64,000 bases of DNA from DASRPD01 sp035646535 (GTDB taxonomy: Bacteria > Actinomycetota > Acidimicrobiia > IMCC26256 > JANYLB01), in contig DASRPD010000052.1 in the NCBI GenBank assembly GCA_035646535.1, positions 1 to 64,000 on the forward strand. Direction: 5' to 3'. The position numbers were made by a program, and so were the translations under genes. Shown here piece by piece: positions 8,543 through 15,990 of this stretch (its first letter is position 1; every line of letters begins with the position of its first letter). The notes beneath the pieces are model-generated. The model saw nothing but the letters and a program-made list of their open reading frames with translations. It had not been told where the DNA came from and ran no database searches.

Positions 8543-10251
8543 CGTCGGAGCCTACGGGACGTGCGCGTGGCCGACGCCGGGAAGACCTCGGATCGGACGC
8601 CGTCGACGCGCGCCAGGGCGTTCCATGCCGCCGCCGCGACGGCCGCGAACGCGGCATCGGAAGCACCGGCGCGCGCCGGCCCGGCGTCGGCGATGATCGT
8701 CACGTCGATGGACGGGACGTTGCGGGCCGGGATGATGCCGAACGAGCGCATGGTGAGATCGCCGATGGCGCCAGTGTCGGCGTCGACCGCGAGCCCCTCG
8801 GTGAAGACCCAGCCGAGCGCCATGTGCGCCGCGCCGATCACGTAGGACCGCAGTACCACCTCGTCGAGCGGATCGCCGGCGGCGACCCTCACCGACACGA
8901 GCTCGATCGCGCCGCCGGCCTCGTCGATCTCGACCCGTGCGCCCGCGCACGCACCCGACGCGTGGCACGCCACCGTGTCCAGCAACACACGACCCACCTC
9001 ATCGCCGAGCCCGAGCACGGCGCGGTCGAGCCCGGCCGCGTCGATCGCGCCTTCGCGCAGCACCGTCTCCTCGGCCAACCCGGCCGCGCGCCCACTCCAC
9101 GACGTCGTGATCCCACCGGGCGCCGAGGCTTGAACCGTGAACCCCCCGACGCGGCGCAGCGCGCCGTACGGCCACGGAACCGGCGTCGGCGGAACATCGG
9201 CGAGCGCGGTGACGTCCAGCATGAGCTCGCCGTCGACGACCACCGCGCAACCCGCGATGGGTGGACGCTTCGGACCGAGGCGCACGACGTCCTCTCGCGA
9301 GAAGGCCGTCCGTGTCGTGCGGCCGAAACGATCGGCCAGCTCCCGCGCGGCCCGCGCGACGGCCGAATCGAGCTTGGCCCCGAAGGCGCCGCCGTTCGCC
9401 AACGGCGAAGCGGGCTCGCCCCCTGGCTCACACCACGAGGCGTCCGGTTCCAGATACCCGGGTTCGACCCAACTGGTCGCCAGCCGAACGCCGCCGTCCG
9501 GACACGGTGGGAGCGAGAGCGGAGCCCGAGGCTCAGCCGTGGTGCGACGCCCCGGCACCTTCGCCGCGAGGGCGCGCGCCTCGAGCAGGGACTCACCGAG
9601 GACCCAAGCCAAGCCCGCCGCTTCGACCGATTCGGCGTCACTGCCGGGTGGGAGCGGCACGGCCACGAGCGCGTCGCGCGGCGCGAGATCGTCAGCGAAA
9701 CCGGCCGCGCCGAGTGGGACTCCCGCGGCCACGTGTTGGGTCGTACCGCCCTCCAGCTCGGCCCGCCGGGCGGCCGCATCGAGATCTCGCCCGGTGGGCC
9801 GGGACGGCGCGTCGAGGGCCTCGTAGATCGTCTGCCAACCAGTACAGCGACAGACGTGCGCGGCGAGCGAGCGATCGCGATCGACACGCGAGGTCTTCCC
9901 TTTGCTCACAGCACCCAGTGCTCGCACGAGGATTCCCGGCGTGCAGAAGCCGCACTGGGAACCCCCGGTCGCCACGAAATCCTCGGCGAGCGAACCGACC
10001 CGGCCGGCATCGATCCCCTCGAGCGTCACGACCGAGCGACCCTCGATCCGGCCCACCGGGGTGACGCAAGCGACGCGGGCGTCGCCGTCCACGAGCACGG
10101 TGCAGCAGCCGCACTGTCCCTGCGGGGCACAGCCGTCCTTCACCGACATCAGACCCAGGCGCTCGCGCAGGACCGAGAGCAAGGACTCGCCGGACATCAC
10201 CTCGACGACGACCTCGCGGCCGTTGCACACGAATGCCACCCGATCGGACAC
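8539..10251 (-). CDS. [2Fe-2S] protein fused to compact xanthine-dehydrogenase-like domain
   Basis: 570 residues from GTG 10251, which follows GGAGGT five bases upstream. Residues 1-150 are the small subunit of molybdenum hydroxylases: plant-type cluster with CAPQGQCGCC and a second cluster with CGFC and CRC. The rest matches the molybdopterin large subunit but is only about 400 residues against roughly 750 in canonical enzymes. GGAFGAK resembles the cofactor loop GGGFGGK; the C-terminal GEP motif with the catalytic Glu is not visible, DAGPARAGASDAA standing in that area. Either a reduced enzyme or a non-catalytic relative. First gene of an operon with RidA and a small membrane peptide. Confidence 0.75.
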   Translation of the reverse strand: MSDRVAFVCNGREVVVEVMSGESLLSVLRERLGLMSVKDGCAPQGQCGCCTVLVDGDARVACVTPVGRIEGRSVVTLEGIDAGRVGSLAEDFVATGGSQCGFCTPGILVRALGAVSKGKTSRVDRDRSLAAHVCRCTGWQTIYEALDAPSRPTGRDLDAAARRAELEGGTTQHVAAGVPLGAAGFADDLAPRDALVAVPLPPGSDAESVEAAGLAWVLGESLLEARALAAKVPGRRTTAEPRAPLSLPPCPDGGVRLATSWVEPGYLEPDASWCEPGGEPASPLANGGAFGAKLDSAVARAARELADRFGRTTRTAFSREDVVRLGPKRPPIAGCAVVVDGELMLDVTALADVPPTPVPWPYGALRRVGGFTVQASAPGGITTSWSGRAAGLAEETVLREGAIDAAGLDRAVLGLGDEVGRVLLDTVACHASGACAGARVEIDEAGGAIELVSVRVAAGDPLDEVVLRSYVIGAAHMALGWVFTEGLAVDADTGAIGDLTMRSFGIIPARNVPSIDVTIIADAGPARAGASDAAFAAVAAAAWNALARVDGVRSEVFPASATRTSRRLRR

Positions 10252-10279
10252 ACCCACCTCCGACAGGCAGAATAGAAGC

Positions 10280-11212
10280 ATGCGCTCTCTGTCCCGACGT
10301 TCCTTCCTCGCGGTCGGCGGCGGCCTCGTGCTCGCCGCCTGTGCCAAGAGCACCGACGGGGCCGATCAGCCCTTTTCCGGGTCCGAAGGTGGGTCTGGCG
10401 GTCGGCGGGGCGCAGGAGATCGAGCCGACGGGGCCGATCAGGCTTATTCCGGGTCCGAAGAGCTCACCGCGGGTGTCGTGTCGATCGACCCGTACCAGTC
10501 AACCGAGCCGCAGCGCCTCGGCTTCGTCGTCCTCCGGAACAACGGCGACTTCGCGGCGGGCCCGGCGACCACCGTGGCACTCAAGGCTCCCGGCGAGGCG
10601 CGCTTCGCGACGCCGGTGACCGCGGACCTCCACCAGGAGGGCCTCGCCGACCGCCGCGGCGTGTACGTGATCGAGGCCGCGCTGGCTGCGGCGGGCGTCT
10701 GGTACGCCAGGCTCACCATCGAAGACAAGCGGGTCGAGGTGGCGTTCCAGGTCGCACCGACGTCGGAGGTGGTCATCCCCGGCCAGCCCGCGCCGCGTGC
10801 GCCCTCACCTACATTCACCGAGACCCTCGGTGTGGATCCGATCTGCACCCAGGTCCCCCCGTGCCCGCTCCACACCATCTCGCTCGCGGACGCGATCGGC
10901 AACGGCAAGCCCGTCGCGGTCATGTTCGCCACCCCGGCGCGCTGTCAAACGGAGTACTGCGGTCCCGTGCTCACCCAGCTGCTCGACGTGATGGGTCCCT
11001 ACGAGGACGAGATCCAGCTCGTGCACGTCGAGATCTACCAGAACGGGACGACCGACGAGGTCGTGTCGACGATCGGCTTCGAGCCCGGTGCGTGGAGCTT
11101 GCCGGGCGAGCCGTGGCTGTTCGGGATCGACGGCGCGGGCGCCGTGGTCAGCCGCCTCGACGGCGCGTTCGGCAGCGACGAGGTGACCGGTCTGCTTGAT
11201 CGGTTGCGGTGA
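10280..11212 (+). CDS. Tat/lipoprotein with thioredoxin-like domain
   Basis: 310 residues, exported. The N-terminus MRSLSRRSFLAVGGGL is a twin-arginine signal and LVLAACAKS is a lipobox, so a lipid-anchored protein is expected. A repeated linker (residues about 26-61) is followed by a beta-rich region and, from about residue 185, a thioredoxin-like fold: VAVMFATPARCQTEYCGP with cysteines seven residues short of a CxxC arrangement (CQTEYC), then VHVEIY and PWLFGIDGAG. The active-site CxxC is therefore not canonical. Start lies 28 bp from the divergent hydroxylase-like gene. Role in extracytoplasmic redox is inferred. Confidence 0.78.
   Translation: MRSLSRRSFLAVGGGLVLAACAKSTDGADQPFSGSEGGSGGRRGAGDRADGADQAYSGSEELTAGVVSIDPYQSTEPQRLGFVVLRNNGDFAAGPATTVALKAPGEARFATPVTADLHQEGLADRRGVYVIEAALAAAGVWYARLTIEDKRVEVAFQVAPTSEVVIPGQPAPRAPSPTFTETLGVDPICTQVPPCPLHTISLADAIGNGKPVAVMFATPARCQTEYCGPVLTQLLDVMGPYEDEIQLVHVEIYQNGTTDEVVSTIGFEPGAWSLPGEPWLFGIDGAGAVVSRLDGAFGSDEVTGLLDRLR
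10354..10460 (+). repeat. in-frame direct repeat, period 72 bp
   Basis: Two 35-bp copies (10354-10388 and 10426-10460) differing at three bases and 72 bp apart. In frame they encode DGADQPFSGSE and DGADQAYSGSE in the linker after the lipobox, so one 24-residue unit has been duplicated. Confidence 0.85.
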
Positions 11213-11230
11213 GCGTGCCCCGGACGCGGC

Positions 11231-11266
11231 GAGGCCCGGACACCATCGGTCCGGCATCCGGGCCTC
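11231..11266. terminator. hairpin terminator between convergent genes
   Basis: GAGGCCCGGA (11231-11240) pairs perfectly with TCCGGGCCTC (11257-11266) around a 16-base loop. It lies just after the lipoprotein stop and before the convergent HesB-family gene. No T-tract, as usual in high-GC actinobacteria. Confidence 0.6.
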
Positions 11267-11449
11267 CACCGTGTACTCATCCATGAAGGGCTTTGCAGCT
11301 CTTCCGTGAGCCGAATCGAGCGTACGGACGCGAACGCCGATCCACCTGAGCCGCCCGACCCATTCGCAGGCCGACCCCGAGCCACCCCGGTTTGGTCACT
11401 CGACGCTCATGATGTGCGTGGAGTGACCACACGCGGGCAGAGCGGTAGG

Positions 11450-11797
11450 TCAGGAAAAGGACTCGCCGCAGCCGCAGGTGCGCTCCGCATTGGGGTTGTT
11501 GATCGAGAAACCTGAGTCCTGGAGGCCGTCGCGGTAGTCGAGCGTCGCGCCGCCGAGATGTTGGGCGCTCGCCGGGTCGATCACGACCGTGACGTCGCCG
11601 CGGACGGTCTTCATGTCGTCCTCGGCGATGTCGCCATCGAAGAACATCTCGTAGCTCAGACCGGAGCATCCACCGGGACGCACGGCCACCCGCAGGGCGA
11701 GCCCCGGGTCGCTCTCGGCCGCGATGAGCTCGGCGACCTTGGTGGCCGCCTGATCGGTGAGGATGAACTGCGACTTGGCGTCGGTGACGGTGAGCAT
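11450..11797 (-). CDS. HesB/IscA-family Fe-S assembly protein (ErpA-like)
   Basis: 115-residue A-type Fe-S carrier. The three conserved cysteines are in place: C44 in PGGCSG and C108/C110 in the C-terminal CGCG. These proteins accept clusters from a scaffold and pass them to apo-enzymes. ATG at 11797 follows GGAGGA at ideal spacing. Just upstream on the same strand is a SufR-like regulator, and an Mrp-type Fe-S ATPase is divergent beyond it, so the locus is an Fe-S biogenesis island without visible suf core genes. Confidence 0.93.
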   Translation of the reverse strand: MLTVTDAKSQFILTDQAATKVAELIAAESDPGLALRVAVRPGGCSGLSYEMFFDGDIAEDDMKTVRGDVTVVIDPASAQHLGGATLDYRDGLQDSGFSINNPNAERTCGCGESFS

Positions 11798-11808
11798 CGA
11801 TGTCCTCC

Positions 11809-11851
11809 GGGTTATCGAGACACTTCAGGCGGGTTATCCAGACACTTCAGG
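11809..11851 (-). repeat. tandem 21-bp repeat covering the regulator 3' end
   Basis: Copies at 11809-11829 and 11831-11851 differ at one base. The second contains the last codons and stop of the SufR-like gene (PEVSG then TAA); the first repeats the same sequence (PEVSR then TAA) just downstream, ending next to the ribosome-binding site of the IscA/HesB gene. Confidence 0.8.
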
Positions 11852-12565
11852 ATATCCGACGGAAACGGCCACGTGACACGGTTCCGGGTCGTACAACGTC
11901 GAGAAGTCCTCCACGCTTCCCCCGCCGATCTCCTCCACAACTCCTTCGCAGAGACCACGGTGGAGATTGCACACGAGCTCGGGATACGCCTCGGCGAGCT
12001 CGCGGAACGGGCAGTGGAGAAAATCGATACGCACCGACGCTCCCTGGGCGGGCTCGTCGGGCGTCGCGTCACCGACGGCGTCGGTGGCGACAGGCTCGAA
12101 TCCGAGTCGTGAGAGCTCGGCGACCAGTGCGGGGGCACAGCTTCGCGATCGCGTACGCCGACCGGCGTCGAGGCCCCACGCGAACCCGGTGTCGGCAGCG
12201 TCGTCGGCGTCGGCCCCGATCCGCTCGGCGAGCGCGGCGAACAGGCCGGCGAGCAGCGCGTGCGCCGGGGGGTCGAATCCGAGGCCGGGTGCACCGGGCG
12301 CGAGCGAATAGCGATGTTGTGGTCGGCCGACGGTGCCCCGGTGGACCGTCTCGGATTCGACCACGCCGGCGTCTCGGAGACGATCGAGGTGCAGACGCAC
12401 GGTGTTCGGGTGCAAACCGATCGCGTCCGCGAGATCCTGGGCCGACAGCGGTGCCGTCGATGAGGCCAGCTCGCGGTACATCGCGTAGCGAGTTTCGTCG
12501 CCCAGCGCCTTGAGCATCTCGAGGTCGAGTTCCACGATCCGCGACCGTACGCGAGTTTGTGGCAT
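11834..12565 (-). CDS. SufR-like Fe-S-sensing transcriptional regulator
   Basis: 243 residues. An ArsR/DeoR-type winged helix occupies residues about 13-75 (LKALGDETRYAMYRELA, then DLADAIGLHPNTVRLHLDRL). The C-terminal sensor domain has C185 in HCPFREL, C199 in ELVCNLHRG, C206 and C230 in DPEPCHVAV, resembling the cysteine ligands of SufR-type (COG2345) repressors that sense [4Fe-4S] status. ATG at 12565 is chosen; the frame stays open far upstream only as antisense of mrp. It precedes the IscA/HesB gene and is divergent from mrp, with a perfect palindrome just upstream. Family strong; ligand inferred. Confidence 0.85.
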   Translation of the reverse strand: MPQTRVRSRIVELDLEMLKALGDETRYAMYRELASSTAPLSAQDLADAIGLHPNTVRLHLDRLRDAGVVESETVHRGTVGRPQHRYSLAPGAPGLGFDPPAHALLAGLFAALAERIGADADDAADTGFAWGLDAGRRTRSRSCAPALVAELSRLGFEPVATDAVGDATPDEPAQGASVRIDFLHCPFRELAEAYPELVCNLHRGLCEGVVEEIGGGSVEDFSTLYDPEPCHVAVSVGYPEVSG

Positions 12566-12571
12566 ATTTTC

Positions 12572-12587
12572 AACACGTCCACGTGTT
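12572..12587. promoter_or_regulatory. palindromic operator between SufR-like gene and mrp
   Basis: AACACGT (12572-12578), two bases CC, then ACGTGTT (12581-12587): a perfect 7-bp inverted repeat in a short AT-rich stretch seven bases upstream of the regulator ATG and 32 bases before the mrp start. Position and symmetry fit a binding site for the regulator controlling itself, the IscA/HesB gene and mrp. Palindrome is seen; binding is inferred. Confidence 0.6.
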
Positions 12588-12619
12588 TTATTATGAAAGG
12601 ACACCGGTTTTCTTCTGTG

Positions 12620-13861
12620 ATGGACACCAACATCGACCCCCGCGACCCTCAGGCTCCCTCGGGACCACCTCCGGACGCCCAGGCAGTCCGGCTCATCCTG
12701 CGCGGCGTGATCGACCCGGAGCTCCACGCCAACATCGAGGAGCTCGGCATGGTCGACGACGTCCAGGTCGCGACAACCGGTGATGTCACCGTTCGGATCG
12801 CCCTCACCACCATCGGTTGTCCACTGCGAGCCCAGATCAAGCGCGACGTCGAGTCCAAGGTCTCGGGGCTCCCTGGTGTCGCGGGTGTGAAGGTCGAGTA
12901 CGGCGAGATGACCGCGGAGCAGAAGACCGCGGCGATGCAGCGGGCCCGTTGGAACGCGCGCGAGCGCGCATCCGACACCGAGGTCCCATCGACCACGCGC
13001 GTCCTCGCCGTGGCGAGCGGCAAGGGCGGCGTCGGGAAGAGCTCGGTGACCGTGAACCTCGCGGTCGCGCTCGCGGCGCGCGGCCTCACCGTCGGCGTGC
13101 TCGACGCGGACATCTGGGGGTTCAGCGTTCCCCGGATGCTCGGGGTCGAAGGCCGCCTCGGGGGTGCCGAAGGCAAGATCCACCCCAATCTGGTCCCGGT
13201 GACCGCCGACCGGGGCTCGGACGGATCCGTCGGTCAGGTGAAGGTCGTCTCGATGGGCTTCCTCGTGGAGGACGAGTCGACGGCGCTGATGTGGCGCGGT
13301 CTCGTGCTCGCCCGCGCGCTCGAGCAGTTCCTCACCGACGTGGAGTGGGGACCGATGGACTACCTGCTCATCGACATGCCGCCGGGAACCGGCGATATCC
13401 AGATGGCCTTGGCGCGCCTGCTGCCCCAGGCGGAGATGCTGGTCGTCACGACTCCGGCTCGGGCGGCCCAGAAGGTCGCGGCGCGAGTCGCGGACATGGC
13501 CCGCCGCTCGTACATGAAGGTTGCCGGCGTGGTCGAGAACATGAGCGAGTTCGTCGCGCCCGATGGCAACCACCACGCGATCTTCGGGACCGGCGGCGGC
13601 GCGGCACTCGCGGCCGAGATCGGCGCGCCACTCCTGGCGTCGGTGCCGATCCAGCCGTCCGTCACCGACGGTGGAGACACCGGGCGACCGGTCGCGATCA
13701 CCGAACCTGGTTCGGCAGCCGGTTCCGTGTTCCACGCGCTGGCCGCTGAGATCGCCGAGACCGTGCTTCCGCCGGTCGAGATGGCCGGCTGCACGGCCCG
13801 GATCCTGGACGCCGCGGCCGCCAACCTCGCGGCGGCGCCGACTGACCAAACAAGCGGCTGA
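12620..13861 (+). CDS. mrp: Mrp/ApbC family Fe-S cluster carrier ATPase
   Basis: 413 residues. An N-terminal MIP18/DUF59 domain (residues about 20-105) precedes a deviant-Walker P-loop ATPase with GKGGVGKSS (about 133-141), DADIWGFSVPRMLG and DYLLIDMPPGTGD. Mrp proteins carry Fe-S clusters to targets in an ATP-dependent way. The CxxC usually found after ENMS is absent (ENMSEFVAPDGNHH), so cluster binding, if any, uses other residues. Start is uncertain: ATG 12620, GTG 12617 and ATG 12593 are all in frame, none with a well-placed ribosome-binding site. Divergent from a SufR-like regulator. Confidence 0.92.
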   Translation: MDTNIDPRDPQAPSGPPPDAQAVRLILRGVIDPELHANIEELGMVDDVQVATTGDVTVRIALTTIGCPLRAQIKRDVESKVSGLPGVAGVKVEYGEMTAEQKTAAMQRARWNARERASDTEVPSTTRVLAVASGKGGVGKSSVTVNLAVALAARGLTVGVLDADIWGFSVPRMLGVEGRLGGAEGKIHPNLVPVTADRGSDGSVGQVKVVSMGFLVEDESTALMWRGLVLARALEQFLTDVEWGPMDYLLIDMPPGTGDIQMALARLLPQAEMLVVTTPARAAQKVAARVADMARRSYMKVAGVVENMSEFVAPDGNHHAIFGTGGGAALAAEIGAPLLASVPIQPSVTDGGDTGRPVAITEPGSAAGSVFHALAAEIAETVLPPVEMAGCTARILDAAAANLAAAPTDQTSG

Positions 13862-13954
13862 CCGAAGAACGGCGAACCGCGGCGCGGCTTCCAGCGGAGC
13901 CGGCGCAGCGCGATCAGCGCTCCGGTGATGCCCCCGACCGAGAGCCGCCGATCG

Positions 13955-14791
13955 TCAGACGAGCGACCACGGACTCCTCCGGTCGCGGCCGCGCACGAGA
14001 CCATCGGCGCGGAGCTTGATGAGGTGGGCGTGCACCATCGCCCGGGCCTGCTCCTGCAGCACCTCGGGCGTGTCGACGTAGAGCACCGCGACGATCCCGG
14101 CGACCTTCTTCGGTCCCGACCGCAGGAGATCGGTGATCTGGACATCGCGCTCGGCGCGATGTGCGAGGTACTCGTCGATACGCGCGCGCGGCGACTCGAT
14201 GACGTCGCCGTGACCGGGCAGGATCATCGAGAGGCGAAGCGCGCGGAGGCGTTCCAGGGTCGCGAGGTACTTCGCCATGTCCCCGCCGCGGCGCGGCGAG
14301 ATGACGCTCGTGGTGCCGTCGAGCACGGTGTCGCCCGTGAAGAGGGCCCGCTCCTCGTCGAGCAGGAAACACAGGTGGTTGGGGGCGTGACCCGGCGTGT
14401 GGAGCACCTCGAGGCGGAACTCGGTGCCTTGGATCGCCGCGCCGTCCTTGATCACACGATCGGGACGAACGACCGGCTGGTCGAGCTTCGGCACCTTGTT
14501 GTGGGCAAGGACCTCGGCGCCGGTCGCCCGGACGAGACGCTCGGTGGCCGGAGCGTGGTCGGGATGGGTGTGGGTCAGCAGCACCCATCGCACGCGTTCT
14601 CGCATCGACGCGCCGACGATGGCCTCGACGTGACCCGCGTCGTCCGGCCCCGGGTCGATGACCGCCACCTCGTCGATGCCGACCAGATAGGTGTTCGTCC
14701 CGGGCCCGGTCATCGGAGAAGGGTTCGGCGCCACGATGCGGCGCACGAGCGGCGACAGCGCGCTCGGCACCCCCGGCGTGAGGTCGGGCAT
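13955..14791 (-). CDS. MBL-fold metallo-hydrolase (LACTB2-like)
   Basis: 278 residues. The metallo-beta-lactamase motif HTHPDH supplies metal ligands, followed by LHTPGHAPNH, LFTGDTVL and ILPGHGDVI; the tail EYLAHRAERDVQITDLL is typical of LACTB2-like proteins, which add a C-terminal winged-helix-like region. LACTB2 relatives hydrolyse RNA or thioester/lactone substrates. Its ATG overlaps the stop of the NUDIX gene by one base (TGATG), so the two hydrolases are co-translated. Substrate unknown. Confidence 0.88.
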   Translation of the reverse strand: MPDLTPGVPSALSPLVRRIVAPNPSPMTGPGTNTYLVGIDEVAVIDPGPDDAGHVEAIVGASMRERVRWVLLTHTHPDHAPATERLVRATGAEVLAHNKVPKLDQPVVRPDRVIKDGAAIQGTEFRLEVLHTPGHAPNHLCFLLDEERALFTGDTVLDGTTSVISPRRGGDMAKYLATLERLRALRLSMILPGHGDVIESPRARIDEYLAHRAERDVQITDLLRSGPKKVAGIVAVLYVDTPEVLQEQARAMVHAHLIKLRADGLVRGRDRRSPWSLV

Positions 14792-15576
14792 CAGCTCGCG
14801 TCCGCGGCCGGCATCTCGGGGTCACCGGGCAGCGCGATCCGGGCGCCGCTCTCGCCGGCGACGACGCTCGCTCCCAGGGAGGAGGAGGATGCCACGGCAG
14901 AGATCGCCTCCGCGTGGGCGAGCAGGTCCGCGCTGCGCCGGAAGCGGCTGAGCGCTTCGATGTTCTTGCGGGTCGGAATGATCAGGTCCATCGCTCCTCG
15001 ATCGGCCGCGGCGAGCGCATCGGCCGGACGGATCCACATCGACTCCACCGTCTCGGTGTCGTCGTGGAGGTAGGCATGCCCCTCGGGCGCCTGGGCCACG
15101 AAGAACCACGTGTCGTACCGGCGGGGTGAACCGGCTGGGGTGATCCAATGCGAGAACACGTGCAGGCGGTCGACGTCGAGCACGAGATCCTGGTCTTCGA
15201 TGAGCTCCAGGAAGCTGTGCTCGCCGCGGTTGAGGGCGTGGCGCGCCCCGTGAAGGCTCGAGAGGTCCAGATCTTCGCCGGCGCGTGGTCGCGCCAACAA
15301 CACGCCCGCCTCCTCGAACGACTCCCGTACCGCCGCAACCCAGAAGCCGAGCCCGCCCGCCGGCACGCCCAGCAATGCACTCGCCGACGCGTCACTGCGC
15401 CCGGGACATCGTTGCGCCGCCTGCCGGGTCCGGTCCGCCGGATCGACCGCTCCCCCGGGGAAGAGGTGCGCGCCCGCAACCCAGGTGCTCTGAAGGTTCC
15501 GCCGCAACATGAACACGTGCAGGTCAGGGGCATCGCGTACGAGCATCACCGTGGCCGCGTCACGGACGACTCCCAC
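14791..15576 (-). CDS. NUDIX hydrolase with split Nudix box (NUDT19-like)
   Basis: 261 residues. The Nudix box is interrupted: the PGGAV part and the catalytic RESFEEAGV part are separated by about 34 extra residues rich in Ser/Ala. The same kind of insertion is known in NUDT19/RP2-type CoA diphosphatases, so hydrolysis of CoA or acyl-CoA derivatives is a reasonable guess given the acyl-CoA genes elsewhere in the window. The start region VVRDAATVMLVRD is a typical Nudix beta strand. Coupled to the downstream MBL hydrolase. Substrate unproven. Confidence 0.85.
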   Translation of the reverse strand: MGVVRDAATVMLVRDAPDLHVFMLRRNLQSTWVAGAHLFPGGAVDPADRTRQAAQRCPGRSDASASALLGVPAGGLGFWVAAVRESFEEAGVLLARPRAGEDLDLSSLHGARHALNRGEHSFLELIEDQDLVLDVDRLHVFSHWITPAGSPRRYDTWFFVAQAPEGHAYLHDDTETVESMWIRPADALAAADRGAMDLIIPTRKNIEALSRFRRSADLLAHAEAISAVASSSSLGASVVAGESGARIALPGDPEMPAADAS

Positions 15577-15601
15577 GCCGTCAGTGTAGGAGGCTTACGG
15601 G

Positions 15602-15619
15602 TCGAGCCCACCGGCTCGA
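15602..15619 (-). terminator. candidate hairpin after whiB
   Basis: TCGAGCC (15602-15608) pairs with GGCTCGA (15613-15619) over a four-base loop, 17-34 bases past the whiB stop. Short and without T-tract. Confidence 0.3.
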
Positions 15620-15635
15620 ACCGCGGGGTCGCGCC

Positions 15636-15905
15636 TCAGCCGACCTCGCGGGTGAGCATCGCCCGACGCTCGTGCTCGGTCAACCCACCCCAGATGCCGT
15701 GGGGCTCTCGGATCTCGAGCGCGTACTCGAGGCAGGACGTCTGGACCGGACACTCCCCGCAGATGGCTTTGGCTCGCCGTTCGCGTTCCTCGCGCTCGTC
15801 CCGACGCTCAGACACGGTCGGCGGAAAGAAGAATCTTGACAGAGGACCCCGACAGCTCGCCTGGAGTTGCCACGATTTGCGGTCCAACACGCTGGGTACG
15901 CCCAC
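15636..15905 (-). CDS. WhiB-family Fe-S transcriptional regulator
   Basis: 89 residues from GTG 15905, chosen because GAGGAGG lies immediately upstream; an in-frame GTG at 15923 would add six residues. Four cysteines C18, C49, C52 and C58 (CX30CX2CX5C) ligate a [4Fe-4S] cluster; GIWGG follows, then a basic tail for DNA contact. WhiB proteins partner the principal sigma factor in redox- or nitric-oxide-responsive control. Two Get3/ArsA-like ATPases lie nearby on the other strand, recalling whiB4 beside Rv3679-Rv3680 in Mycobacterium tuberculosis, so a WhiB4-like role is possible. Confidence 0.92.
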   Translation of the reverse strand: MGVPSVLDRKSWQLQASCRGPLSRFFFPPTVSERRDEREERERRAKAICGECPVQTSCLEYALEIREPHGIWGGLTEHERRAMLTREVG

Positions 15906-15990
15906 GCAACCTCCTCGGGTCACGCCCCACTCGTTCCGAAGCTATCCGTCGTCGGCGATCTTCGACAAGTGGCGATTTCGGACGAATCGT

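Noticed and set aside
12566..13849. Extension of the SufR-like reading frame upstream of 12565
   Set aside because: The extension is antisense to mrp and low-complexity; regulator homology starts near MPQTRV and a palindromic regulatory site lies just upstream of 12565.
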